A DNA stretch of 64,000 nt. It comes from Hypomyces perniciosus. Its lineage: Eukaryota > Ascomycota > Sordariomycetes > Hypocreales > Hypocreaceae. Where the stretch lies: NCBI GenBank assembly GCA_008477525.1, contig SPDT01000003.1, positions 3,224,001 through 3,288,000 of the forward strand. The letters are read 5' to 3'. The notes beneath the pieces were generated by a model. That model ran no database searches. It worked only from the letters and a program-made list of their open reading frames with translations, and was not told the origin of the DNA. Numbering within the stretch: the stretch's first letter is position 1; each line of letters begins with the position of its first letter. The position numbers and the translations under genes are program-made. This document shows, piece after piece, positions 35,230-46,888 of the stretch.

Positions 35230-37950
35230 TCACTCGTTATCTATTTCCTCAGGGGCATCTGCCATGCTCGAGTCATCGCTGTTGACTCGTTCTTCCCCAT
35301 CTGCATTTCCCCCTTCCTCGTAGATGTAATCCCGCAAGATGTCAGTCGCCTTGTCGAGGTCATCATTGAGAATGATTGTGTCAAAGAGATCTTTGGTCTT
35401 GGACTCGTCTAGCTCCTCGGGCAATTTGGCGAGGATAGCTTGGATGGCGTCTGTGTCGTGGTCACCGGATTGGGCAAGCCGGTCACGCAAGGTTTCGCCA
35501 GAAGGTGGTTTAACAAGGATATATCGAGCTGAGAAGTCCATGTCCTTGGCGAATTGCGCAGCCTATAGATGTCAAGGTTAGTACGTAGTTTAGTACGTAG
35601 TGTCCAAGATATGGAGCCAGAATCATGTTTCAGGGGAAGGATTACCTCGAGATCGAGTTCAATAATAGGTACTTTGCCCACCTCGATGACTGCGTCAATG
35701 GCCTTGCTGCTGGTGCCATACTCTGTCCCTTCCCGGGTGCCGTACTCAATCAGCCGATCGCCATCACGGAGCTGATTAAACTCCTGGACCTTGACAAAGT
35801 GAAAGCTCCTGCCGTTGACTTCACCCTCCTGCGGTTCTCGTATAGTGTGTCGAACCACAGGGGCAAACACCCCCCTATGCCGTTCTAGCAACTTACCCAC
35901 CAAGGCTGACTTGCCGGCCCCAGAAGGCCCGGATATGATGACTGGGTCGTGGTTTTTGGGCATGTCCTCTTCACTTGCTGTTGGCTCGGCGTCTTCCTCG
36001 TCCTCATCCCCCTCAGTCGCGTCCTCAAAAACGATGCCAATCTTTTTAGGATCGTCAATCTTATCAAACGATGCTAGTTTGAACCTAGATGCTATTCGCA
36101 GGGCTCTCCAGCCTTTGCTGGCCTTCCCTGCAACAGCTGCGGCCTTGGTCTCGTTGTTTGTCGGCATTTCGATTTCAAAGTCGTCGTCTGCGATTTTCCG
36201 CTGGAAGGTCTCCAGTTCAGGAAACTGGTACCTTTCTGAGCGTTGTAGCTCCTCCATTGCTGATCCTTCATCTTCGTTCCGCAAAAAGTCAAGAGACACG
36301 GAGCCGAGAGGATTTGGCCGCAAGCGCTTGCTCGTGGCCATGCGTTGGGCAGAGTCTTTCGACTCCACGAAGCTTGTGGGGGATACCGGATCCCGCTGGA
36401 TTGGTGGGCAACTTGCCATCTTCCAGAAGACCCAGTTCTTGTCCCTAGCAAGCACTGTTTCTACCATCCGATAAAAGTATGGCCCGTCCAGCCCGTGCTT
36501 TAGATAGTCTGATATTGACCTTTTCATATCGGTTGCCCATTTGGTCTGCTCAGGGGTTAGAAAAGCAACAAAACTTGAGTCTCTCGACAAGAATACATAC
36601 GTTGTCTTCGTTTAGCTGGTCAGAATATATGACAGATTTGTTGGACACGTTGATATTGGTTCGCTTCTCTCTTTCCCCAGCTGATAAAGAGAGGAGAAAA
36701 TCTGTGATGATAAGTGCTTGAACAAGCACATGACGTCGAAAGGAAAGATCGCTTATCTATCTCATAGCGTGAGTGACTGTGACTTTCGAGGGCGACGCAT
36801 AGACAGATATACTCACCTCTAGCTGGAATAGATCTTTGCTGGTAAGATACTTGGGATTGAAAGCCTCAGGCAGAACCTCAGAGCCGTCTTCATCTCTCTT
36901 GCGCTTCAAGGTACGCTTGAGATTCTCCATCGATCTCGGGGAATGTGAGCTGCCTTCCTGAATAGATTGGAATGCCTTCATCGTAGCCTCGAGATTGCGG
37001 CGAAATTTGATAAAGCGGCCGGCATCGAACAACTTCAAGGGCTGGCTGAAGCTTTCTTGCAGGGACCAGAAGAGGGGGTAGAGCGCGTCGGGGTCGAGCG
37101 GCTTGCCTGAGTCCTTGGAACTAAACGACACTCCCTTTGTCCCAGCCCTGGCATCACCTTGCTCCTTTGGTGTATCTAGCTGGGGATCAACCTCCATTTT
37201 AGAACCGTCCTCCTCTGGTGATACTTCGTAAGTTGTTACATTCTCGACGTGATATTCACCTCGAAGGTTCACAGAACTCCTATCTCCCAGGGGGAAGCTC
37301 TGGAACATGAAGATGAACACCCTTCCACAGAATGCGGTGTCCTCGGCGCGGGAGAGGCGCCGCAACAGCTCGTTGCAACTTCGAAGTATGACGAGGTTCT
37401 TCTGCTTAAAGTGCTTGGCCGTAATGCGCTCGCGTCGCGACTCCAGAAAGTCGAATATCTTGCGGCATCCAGCAATGGTTTGACTATCGAGCAGTTCCTC
37501 GACAAGCCAAAAAAGAAGGGCCGGGTCGCACTGGCCGTCGTCGGAGAGTATTGAGAGGATATCTAGTAGATTCCAGGTCTTGACGAAGTCTGGAGAATCG
37601 ATCGGTGTTGTCGCCTGAGGGTATTAGCTCGTGGCGCAGGACATGCAGCGTCGCTGTGCACTTACGATCAGCTTGCCAAAGAGATCGCGGGCCGCAGTCT
37701 CAACTACGGCAAATTGCCGTGCCTTGACGGCTTCGGCCGAAGGAGGCTCATTATCGGGCCCTAGTGTGCTGAAACGAGGCAAGGCAGACGAGACCCGGCT
37801 ATGGAGTTTATTGAAGTCGGACTTGTTGAGAGCTGGTTCGATGGTCGCAGTTTGCTTCACAACCGACGCCTCATCTAGAAGCTCGGCTACGAGGTTTCCG
37901 AATACGCCAACAGCCGAGACGCCTGGATTCTCGACATCCAGGGCGGGCAT
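35230..37950 (-). CDS. THO complex subunit 1 (Hpr1/THOC1) fused to a guanylate-kinase-like domain, 823 aa
   Basis: THO couples transcription to mRNA packaging and export and limits R-loops in the nucleus. Exons: 37950..37666, 37614..36817, 36756..36601, 36545..35646, 35562..35230, all at phase 0, 824 codons with stop. Residues 1-600 are THOC1: MPALDVENPGVSAVGVFGNL, LLFWLVEELLDSQTIAGCRK, FPLGDRSSVNLRGEYHVENV, FNPKYLTSKDLFQLE, VLVQALIITDFLLSLSAGER, FWKMASCPPIQRDP. After an acidic linker, in the same exon, a guanylate-kinase fold starts at about 613: P-loop GPSGAGKS (619-626), VRHTIREP, EGEVNGRSFHFV, EYGTSS, then KDMDFSARYILVKPPS and TIILNDDLDKA to about 800. No splice or stop lies between the two parts. 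Several GMP-site and lid residues differ from active kinases, so it may be a binding module. Human THOC1 ends in a death domain instead. I know of no such fusion in characterised Hpr1. Confidence 0.88.
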
Positions 37951-38611
37951 CTTGGGCAATCGACGTGAATAGGCAGTATCAGTCTGAGCCGCGCATCAGG
38001 GTAACAGCCAGCGACTCGGGAGGATCGTCGGGAGGATCGATATGGGAGAGGGTGAAGTGGTGAAGTGGTCGTGAAGGTTCAAAAGTGCTGGAAGGCTGAG
38101 AATCTGGGAGGTTTCTATGCTATGTACGAAGTACTGTAGCACTACATGCAGGTACCAGCAGCGCTGTTGATGGCCAGTCACGCGCTAACACAATACTAGG
38201 TACCTAGTAGGTATTATGTCATTACAATAAGCAGGAATTGCCACAATAGCTTGAGATTCCGTGAACAATAGAAATTATTTGAATTTCAGAATTATCTGAA
38301 TTTCTCTAAAGACTTCTGCAGCATCTGAGTTGAACCGAAAAAATACAAGACTGAAAACAAGAATTTGTTCTTTCAAGGCTGGCGAGGCTCACTACTGCCC
38401 GTGCTGTGTGGGTCTGAAGCTTGCGCAAGGCTGAAATTTTGGACAAAGGCGACTGGCTGTCTTGTAGCTACGTCAAAGGCGTCCATCTACCCTTGCACCT
38501 TGTCCTCAAGTTTCGCCTTCAAGCTTTTCTCGCACCGCTGATCGCACCAACGGCCCGTCGAATCCGCGGTCGAGATCCCAGGGCAGCTCATGACGCGACT
38601 GCGATCTCACA
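37951..38611. promoter_or_regulatory. Shared divergent promoter of THOC1-GK and Aquarius genes
   Basis: About 660 nt between two divergent start codons. It holds a TACGAAGTACTGTA element at 38125-38138 and a TAGGTACCTAGTAGGTA palindrome at about 38196-38213, then an AT-rich stretch (38215-38360) that could be the nucleosome-free core. No gene inside. Confidence 0.6.
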
Positions 38612-41600
38612 ATGCCTAACGCGAAGCGGTCCAAGGGCACCAGCACTGGCAAAGCCGGGCCGACACGCGAGCAGCCAGCAGACACCACAGATGGACGTCC
38701 GACGCCCGCAGAGGTCGAGGAGCAGGAGCATCAGTTCGTTCAGATTGCGCGCCAGCACTGGCTGAAACCGACAAAGAAGGCTGCCAAGGTCAAGGTCAAG
38801 AACGATGTGCTCAAGCAAAGCATATGGGATGTGCTGGAGCAAGACAGCTTCTCATACAAGTCTCTGCTGCTTCTGGAAAGCTTACAGACTCTCGAAAGGT
38901 ACGCTGGTTTGCTTCAAGATAGAATCAACATGAATTCCCGAGTTTCTAACACTCCTTGAATAGCTATCTATGGCCCGGCTACTCAGAGGAAGCCTCCAAC
39001 TACCACGTCCTGCTATTAGCATTGATCGCCAACGTCAAGAGGCGGGAGCACCTAGAAACATGGAGTATGTCAAGTCACCCTTGCAAGCTCGAGCAGCACC
39101 TAATCGATTTCTAGAAATTTTCGAAGAGAGGCCAGATGACTTCTCATCCGTGTTCCGCCGCATTCTCTCCATGCTGCTCGATCGAACGCTATCCACGACC
39201 TTGCGAACCCACCTTCTCTGCTTCCTTATCCATGCCTTTCAGAGCCTAGATTGTGGAATCGTCAGAAAGGAGTGCGCCCCGCTGGTGTCGATTGGCATTT
39301 GGCATAACCTCTCTACTGAAAAGCGGCAAGAGAGTCAACTCGATCAGGCACCCCATCTGAGGAAAGCTTGGAGGGCTGCGCTGAAGCGATACGATGCAGC
39401 GGATGAGGCGACTAAGGCACGGCTGCGGTTCGAACGATCATGGCTCTACACCCTTTTGCTCGACTTTCTCAGTCAGCTCTACGACGCGCAGGGGAAAGCA
39501 GGTAGGTTTAGGGAACTGACTGATATTGAAAAGGCTCAAAAACTAACACGTTGGCAGATCAACTCTTATACTGCGAGCGCTTTACTGAGTTTGTGTCTGA
39601 TCTCCAGAGCCAATTGCCCACCCGGCGCTACGTCAATGCATTGGTTCAGGACCTGCATCTCATCTCTGTTATGAGGCTATCGCCCATATACAACGATGAG
39701 AGCAACAGTCTATTTCGAGATCTCCACGCCCTTCTTTCACATTACACATTCTTCGCAATAGATGACCAGACTGGCATCCAGCTAAGCCGTTCAGAGGCTT
39801 TTGAAAGGCATTGCACTGCCTTGGGCAAACTTCAACGGGTTGCCTTGAGACACTTCAAAGACAAGCTCACCATTCTAGCCCTGTCAAATTACGGTTCAAT
39901 CGATAAAAGGGACGAATTGCGGTCTCATCTCGAGCCTCTGACAGACGATGAGCTCCTCCAGCTGATCGAGCTTCTGGAGCTAAGGTCTACATACCCCGAG
40001 AGCCTTAACCTCCCCATTGATCGCAAATATCTCGTCGAATTCCTCCTTTCCACTTTTGAGCGCAAGAAAACATTCCAAGAGGTTGCACAAACAATGAGTT
40101 CGGTGCCCACTGAAGAGTCTCTTTTTGATGAAAACTTCCAGCGCGCGGATTCGTATGATGGGTCACACCCCCTGGCACTTCCAAAGCTGAATTTGCAGTA
40201 CTTATCGGTCGGTGACTTCATCTGGAGAGCTCTGATACTGTACCGCTGTGAGTCATTTTACGGAATCCGAAAAGACATCGAAGCTGCACTACGTCGACTA
40301 CGGCCTGAAAGCAGACAACCAGGGGAAACCCACTTTGCTGGGTTTTCAAAAATGGCAATGCCAATCGCCAAACCAACGTGAGTCACCCGAATAAGCATTT
40401 CTGGAAGATTGGTGCTAATATAGGGTCTAGAATTCTTGAGGTTATCCCCGCTCTAGTTGGAGATAATAAACCCTCAATGGTCCGAGCGGAGGTCCTGTTT
40501 GATGTGCGACGACTAGGAGAGGGTGTCCGTAGAGAGTGGGATTCTCTTCGGCCAGGTGATGTGGTTTTTCTGTTGGCAGTTGAGCCTCCCCCTAGCCAGG
40601 CGATTACCAATGGAGGACAATCTCAGTCGGAGTCTGAGAAACAAGGCGTTCTGGCTGTGCGCACAGCTGAAGTCGTTCAAATCACAGATGAGAAGGGCCG
40701 CCATGTCAGGGAAGGGGCAGAACGTCTCGACTCCAAGCGACGTATTCAACTGAGACTTGATTCGACAACCTACCCACAGGACGCTGAGCGAGCTGCTGCG
40801 GGGAAAACGGACGTCTATGGGCGGGTCAACCTGCTTCTGAGACGTGGCCGGAGGGAGAACAACTTCAAGCCCGTGTTGGAATCCGCTCGCACCCTTGTGT
40901 TATCCGAAATGCCATTGCCCTCGTGGCTTCATGAGGTCTTTCTGGGATATGGCGACCCAGCTGGTGCCCACTACAAAAACTTGGCAAACAGACTCAGGAC
41001 GGTCGATTACCGGGATACTTTCCTCGGCTGGCAGCACCTTGTGGAAAGCCTCCCAGGTAAGACAGTTGAACCAGGCAACCATGTCTCCAGCAGTTTTGGA
41101 CCACCATATGTGCTGGAGGCAGTCGACAAGCCAGAGGAACCCCAGGGGGTGAAACCGTCCAAGAAACGACGACGGGATGCAGAACCGGCATTGATATCGG
41201 AGGTGGAGACTCTCAAGGTTTCCACTTACAAACCTGCCAACAACGGGCCTTACCTAGTCGATGTGCCACGGCAGAACGCTGTGCGATTTACATCTGCCCA
41301 GGTAGAGGCGATTATGTCTGGGTCCCAGCCTGGCTTAACCGTGATCGTTGGACCCCCCGGCACAGGCAAGACTGACGTTGCCACCCAAATTATCAACAAC
41401 ATCTATCACAACTTCCCAGAACAGAAGACGCTACTCATAGCACACAGCAACCAAGCTCTTAACCAACTGTTTGCCAAGATTGTCGCTTTAGACATTGATG
41501 AGAGACACTTGCTGCGCCTTGGCCATGGTGAAGAGGACCTGGATACTCAAGCCAGCTTCAGCAAGCATGGTCGTGTCGAGTCGTTTTTGGATAATCGAAA

Positions 41601-43199
41601 CAAATTCCTCTTGGAAGTCAAGAGGCTTGCTGAAAGCCTTGGGGCGCCTGGTGCCCATGAGAATTCGGCCGAAACTGCAGGCTATTTCAACACAGCCTAC
41701 GTGGAGCCCGCGTGGACCAAGTTCCTACAAGTAGCGGAATCGGATGAGTACAGCGTGTCTGATATTGTTCAAAATTTCCCCTTCCACTCTTACTTTTCCG
41801 ATGCCCCTCAACCTCTCTTTCCACAAGAAGCAGACCGAGCGCAAGTCGTGGACATTGCCCAGGGTTGCTATCGTCACATCTCCAAGGTCTTCTCCGAACT
41901 GGCCGACATTCGGCCATTCGAGATCCTACGACGCGAGAAGGACAAGGCCAACTATCTTCTTACCAATGAAGCTCGAATCATTGCCATGACTACGACTCAC
42001 GCAGCCATCAGGAGAGGTGAAATAGCCTCGCTGGGTTTCCATTATGACAATGTTGTGATGGAGGAGGCAGCCCAAATTACCGAGATCGAAACATTTATTC
42101 CTCTAGCAATGCAGAGGCCAGTTAACGGTCAGTTGCCACTGCAAAGAGTAGTCTTGTGCGGAGACCACTTCCAGAACTCGCCGGTGATCCAAAGTCTGGC
42201 ATTCCGGCACTATGCCAACCTGGAACAGTCTCTATTCTCTCGTTTAGTCCGGTTAGGAGTACCAACCGTGACTTTGGATCAACAAGGTCGTGCTCGTCCA
42301 TCGATTGCCAAACTTTACGAATGGCGGTACCCGAAGCTGGACAACCTGCCTGACGTCCAGAACAACCCTGAGTTCTTGCGGGCCAACGCTGGCTTCAAGT
42401 ATGATTTCCAGTTTATCAACGTGCCCGACTACAAGGGTCGTGGTGAGGCAGAGCCAACGCCGCATTTCATTCAGAACCTTGGTGAAGCTGAATACGCGGT
42501 TGCCATCTACCAATACATGCGACTCCTTGAATACCCAGCGGATAAGATCAGCATACTCACGACATATGCCGGCCAAAGGGCGTTGGTGCGAGATGTCCTG
42601 GCCCACCGATGCGCACGGAATCCTATTTTCGGCCTACCAAAGGCTGTCGCGACGGTGGACAAGTACCAGGGAGAGCAAAATGATTGTAAGTTGACTTATT
42701 TGCCTTGCGTACTCTTGAGCAGAGACTAACTGGTTGCATAGACATTATCCTTTCACTCACACGTACCTCCCGAGTAGGCTACCTTCGTGATGTGAGGCGT
42801 ATGACTGTGGCATTCTCTCGAGCTAGACTGGGACTTTACGTACTGGGCCGCCGAGAAGTGTTTGAAGCATGCCCTGAACTTCGACCAGCCTTCGATATCC
42901 TCCTCCAGAGGCCGGATAAACTAATGCTGGTTACGGGAGAGCTATGGCCAACCGAAAGGCCAAGTTTAGAAGAGGATGGCGCCGTGGAAGGTGAGGTGGC
43001 CATGGAGAGTGTTGAGCACCTGGGACAGTATGTGTTTGAAATGACAAACACCAAGGTTAAACAACTACAGGAGGAGCAGGGCGTGTCAATGATGGAATCT
43101 ACAATTACCGAAGTGGATGAGGATGGGCAGGCGGGATACTACGAAGATGAAAGGATTCAGCCGGATATCTTGGAAGTTCGAGAAGGGGAGGCGAACTAG
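38612..43199 (+). CDS. Aquarius/Cwf11 intron-binding RNA helicase, 1435 aa
   Basis: Spliceosomal SF1 helicase (human AQR, S. pombe Cwf11) that binds the intron upstream of the branch site; human AQR is also linked to R-loop removal. Exons: 38612..38898, 38964..39064, 39115..39501, 39558..40377, 40431..42685, 42742..43199. The N-terminal basic tail is followed by an armadillo-like helical half (SYLWPGYSEEASNYH, LHLISVMRLSPIYN, RRYVNALVQDL), a beta-barrel region (about 530-620; VRAEVLFDVRRL, RPGDVVFLLAVEPP) and the RecA domains. Walker A GPPGTGKT is at 839-846, motif II EEAAQ at about 1076, then GDHFQNSPVIQS, DQQGRARPSIAKLYEWRY, ATVDKYQGEQNDYIILSLTR and MTVAFSRARLGLYVLGRR. All helicase motifs look intact. 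The last ~90 residues are acidic. Confidence 0.95.
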
Positions 43200-46100
43200 G
43201 TGGCGTGGTCCCTGAAAGTATAAACCAAGGGCCAAGAGGGATCTTTTATGTGAGAGTCTATGAGGAGAAAGAAAGGCTGTAGGAAGCAACTATTTTTACG
43301 GGATGACAGGGCGATGGGACATAAAAATCTTTAACAAGGGAGTTGTCGGTGATATGACTGATGGCTTTTTCACACATGATTGCGCTGCATGGAGAGATTG
43401 ATCATGACACGGCGAGGGTATGTGTGAGGCGGGTGATCTGCAACCTTGCAGATTGGAGAAGATGCAAGGATGATCAGATTTGGAGAAATGTTGCACAGTA
43501 TCAATATCCTTCTCATAGTGCGAATTTACCGTTGATGTTGCGGAACTGGCTTTCTTTCTTTAGCTTAGGTGGTTTTGATGGCAGTAGTATTCGCAGCCTG
43601 CTTGTAAAGTGTCAAACAGGGTGATTTCAGGGTTGTCGGTAACAGCCTGGACGGGATCGACATGGGAGCCCGGAAGCTGTGGGGATCTGTGTATCGAGAT
43701 TGGAACCACCAAATCGGATTTATAGTGAATTAAATTAATGTGGTGAGATTTCGATGTCTGGGGGATCTTGGCCGGGATAGGGTTTGATGTCTGGCTCGAA
43801 AGGATATCTGTCCCCTGAAGTTCTTCTACACAAGCGGGTTTGGCATGCGTTGACTTTTTACGTATGATTTAAAGCACTGTGTGTAAGTAATTTATACGAG
43901 CGAGAACATGAAGCTATTGGATACGGCGATGGGTGAATGAATGGTTGTATATCAAGATGACGGCATTATTAGCTCACCATACAAGCTGAGCTGAGCTGAG
44001 TTCATCTCTGAACGTTTCCCCTGTAGTTACACAGAGCTCTGGTGCCTACTAGGTACGAAGTACTATTAAAGCACTGTTCTTGCGAGTTGTTCACGGAAGC
44101 GATTTGCGGTATTTCCGGGCGATGGGGTTTTGTGTCGTGGGGCTCAAGATCTGAGCTTGATTTGACATGGGTGTCCGCGAGAAGTGGGCATGTGAAATCC
44201 ATCCATTCATCCCACGTTTGTGTGTGTGCTGTTAGGGCTCGGCCAACTGTTAGTGGGAGAGTATGAAGATGTCTTGCTTATGTGTTTGCGTCGTTTACGT
44301 ATATTAAATGGTCCTATTAGTGATATCATACTCGTATATGCGAGCGCCTTTTTTGTAAACAACAATGCAGAGCACCTAGATAAGACGAGCAAGACTGACA
44401 TGCAAGCCTCCACTATGGATATGGAGCAGAATAGCCCGCAGGCGAGGAAGTCGACAGACCCTCTGGTTAGGGTTTCTCAAGCCCTGGAATGCTGAAATTC
44501 AGTTGTGCCCTCTATATTGGTTGCATGATCGCTTGCTTGGTTTCTGGGGCATGGTGATTGGTCTCGTCAAATCTCATTGTCCAAAAACGTCACTATACCT
44601 AGGTAATACTAACCACCTACCTACGACTACATGTTTGCTAGGTTGGCATCGTGAACAAAGCCAACTCTTTTCCCTTTTGCATATTGTCAGACAACGATCA
44701 CATTACTAGTATAACAGGCACATCCCTCCTAGCAGCAGTCTTGGTTATTATTACCGGTACTACTAGGTCGTACTATTACCATTATTATTGTCTGGCAGCT
44801 TTCAATCGCAGATCGGAACCCCCCCCCCAGAAACAAACACTGTACATATCGTGTAAGTGGACAGTGCTTTTTGACTGGGCCCCCAGGCTGAAATGATCTA
44901 AATCTAGCGCAAGGGATGGGCCATTCCGCACGCGCCAGGCCGTTTGGTGGGCGGTCCAGCAAAGTGGTTGCAGTATCTGTGACTTGCGTTTAGTCGTACA
45001 TGTTCCGGAGCCTTTGATTACATTGCCAGGTGCATCTACTAGGTGCATTTGTGTTTCGATATGCATGCTCTTAAATGCTCTTGTCGAACTTTGTGTGCAG
45101 GAAATACGGCTGGTGGCAGCATGTTACATAGGTAGGTACCTATTTGGTAGAAGTCGACCAAATGGCCATGGCTTTCCGCGGTCAAGGCAACCGAGAAATA
45201 GTACGAGTACATACTACGGAGTACAAACGGACTCAAAAGGAACAAAACGAGGGAAGAAGAGAAGGAAAAAGAACCAAAAGACAAGGAACAATATTCTTCC
45301 CCGAGGGAGGAAAAAAAGCAACAAAATTTCGTATAGTATACGAACATGTGTGTGTTGTTCTTTTTGTTCTTTACCTACCTACGAAGTAGATACGGAGGAC
45401 AACAACGGCATTGGATCCTTTTCATCGTACGCACTGGCAGTGACTGAAGAAAAGTACCGGGTACATTTCCGAGAAAGGCTGATGATGTACCTGGTACTAT
45501 GGCTGCTAGGTACAGCAAGACCCGGACAATCACAGGCCTCGAGAAACATGTCCGTTTCTTCGGGGTGGCGATCCGTTGCTGTCCTGTCCAATGGAGGAAC
45601 GTGATTATTCACCAATGGCTCTCACACAGACTCTGAGTCACGGACACTGAATCGGTCGTTGCCTTGTCGGGACGAAGACGAACAACGATGCGGCTTCAGT
45701 GTATGTAGTTTGTGGTGGTGATTTGTGTTAGTAGTACCTACGGCATGTTATGATTTTCTTTCCTTTTGCGCGTTGACTGCCGCATCAACTGATACCGCTT
45801 TGAGTCAAAACAAAGTTGCTCACTCTGTGGGTGCTGATATAGGTAAGTCAAGCTCAGAGTTGGGAGTTGGTGTCACTCTAATAATAATCTAATCACCGCG
45901 GAAGCGTTCATCCAATTTGGATTTGCCCGTCATTGTCGCACAACGCTTCCAGAAGACGGATATCTGCGTGCCGTACATACAAACAGCTCCCAAGGTTAGG
46001 TTAGTACTTGCAAGTGCCTAAGGTTGGGTCTGTGTCAACTGTCAACTGCTGTAGCAGCTGAGAGCAGCTGCGTGCGATACGGTGCGACTTAATGTTGGAA

Positions 46101-46888
46101 ATTTAACAGCACGGTGTAAACACCACCCACACCCCGAGTCAGCTACAGTGTCGTTTGCGTTTCGCACGTGCCGCCGCACACAAAAAAAAAAAGTTGAGAT
46201 GTGCCCTTTTGGTGGTGGCTGGCCCTCACAAACCTTGCCCAAGTATCTTATACTTTCCCACTGGCCCTTCTGCGACTTGCGACAAAGCCTAACTCAAACC
46301 CCCCTGTGTCCTGGGCCACTCCCCTCCCCCCCCTCCCGCCCATATCATAATCCTGCTGCCCAAAATTTTTGCAGAACCTCCTCTCAACCCTCACCACTCC
46401 AAACACAACGTCACTGGTCGGTGGAATTTTTTTCTCACCAGACCCTTTTTCTCCCCTCATATCCAGCATTGGGTTATCTTCTGAGTCTGCCGGACCAGAA
46501 GACCGATTCCTCCTCTGCTACTAATTTCTGACGTCGCCACGCCGGATCGTAGCCAGTCGTGGTCTCCAGGAAGACAGACAGACGCCTACGGTCTCTTCGG
46601 TCGGTCGGCCTCATTTTCCACTCCTTCGTTGGCCCTGCCGCTCCCGATTCTCTTGTGATCGAGAGCTTTGCGGTTGACCATCACCCTCGTCACTCTCTGC
46701 CGTGTGTGTTCTTGTTTTCTTTCGAGAGCCCCCTCCTGGAGAGCGCTTAGGACCGCTGTTCCGATTCTGAACGATACCCTCGCCGTCTTTTTTTTTCTCT
46801 CCCACCAAAGCCGCGCCTTTCTCGACGCCACCGCCAAAGAAAAAAAAAAAAAGAGAGACCCTTCGCATCGCGAACGCCCACTCCCCAT
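43200..46888. other. 3.7 kb gene-free region with dispersed short palindromes
   Basis: The longest gap in the window. It contains the Aquarius 3' flank, a middle part with several dispersed motifs (44054-44064, 45128-45142, 45215-45224, 45380-45388), a GAGCT repeat near 43984-44000, poly-C at about 44820, and at the right a C/T-rich stretch (46280-46860) typical of a long eIF4G leader. Open frames such as 44984..45604 look random. No tRNA was seen. An unrecognised noncoding RNA cannot be excluded. Confidence 0.5.

Noticed and set aside
35230..35920. Guanylate kinase as a separate gene starting at the Met before the P-loop
   Set aside because: The frame and exon are continuous with THOC1, no stop or promoter-like gap lies between, and the only intron is inside the GK part; kept as the alternative to test.
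44984..45604. 206-codon open frame in the 3.7-kb gap
   Set aside because: Random-looking sequence with basic runs from A/G-rich DNA and palindromic motifs inside; no family features.
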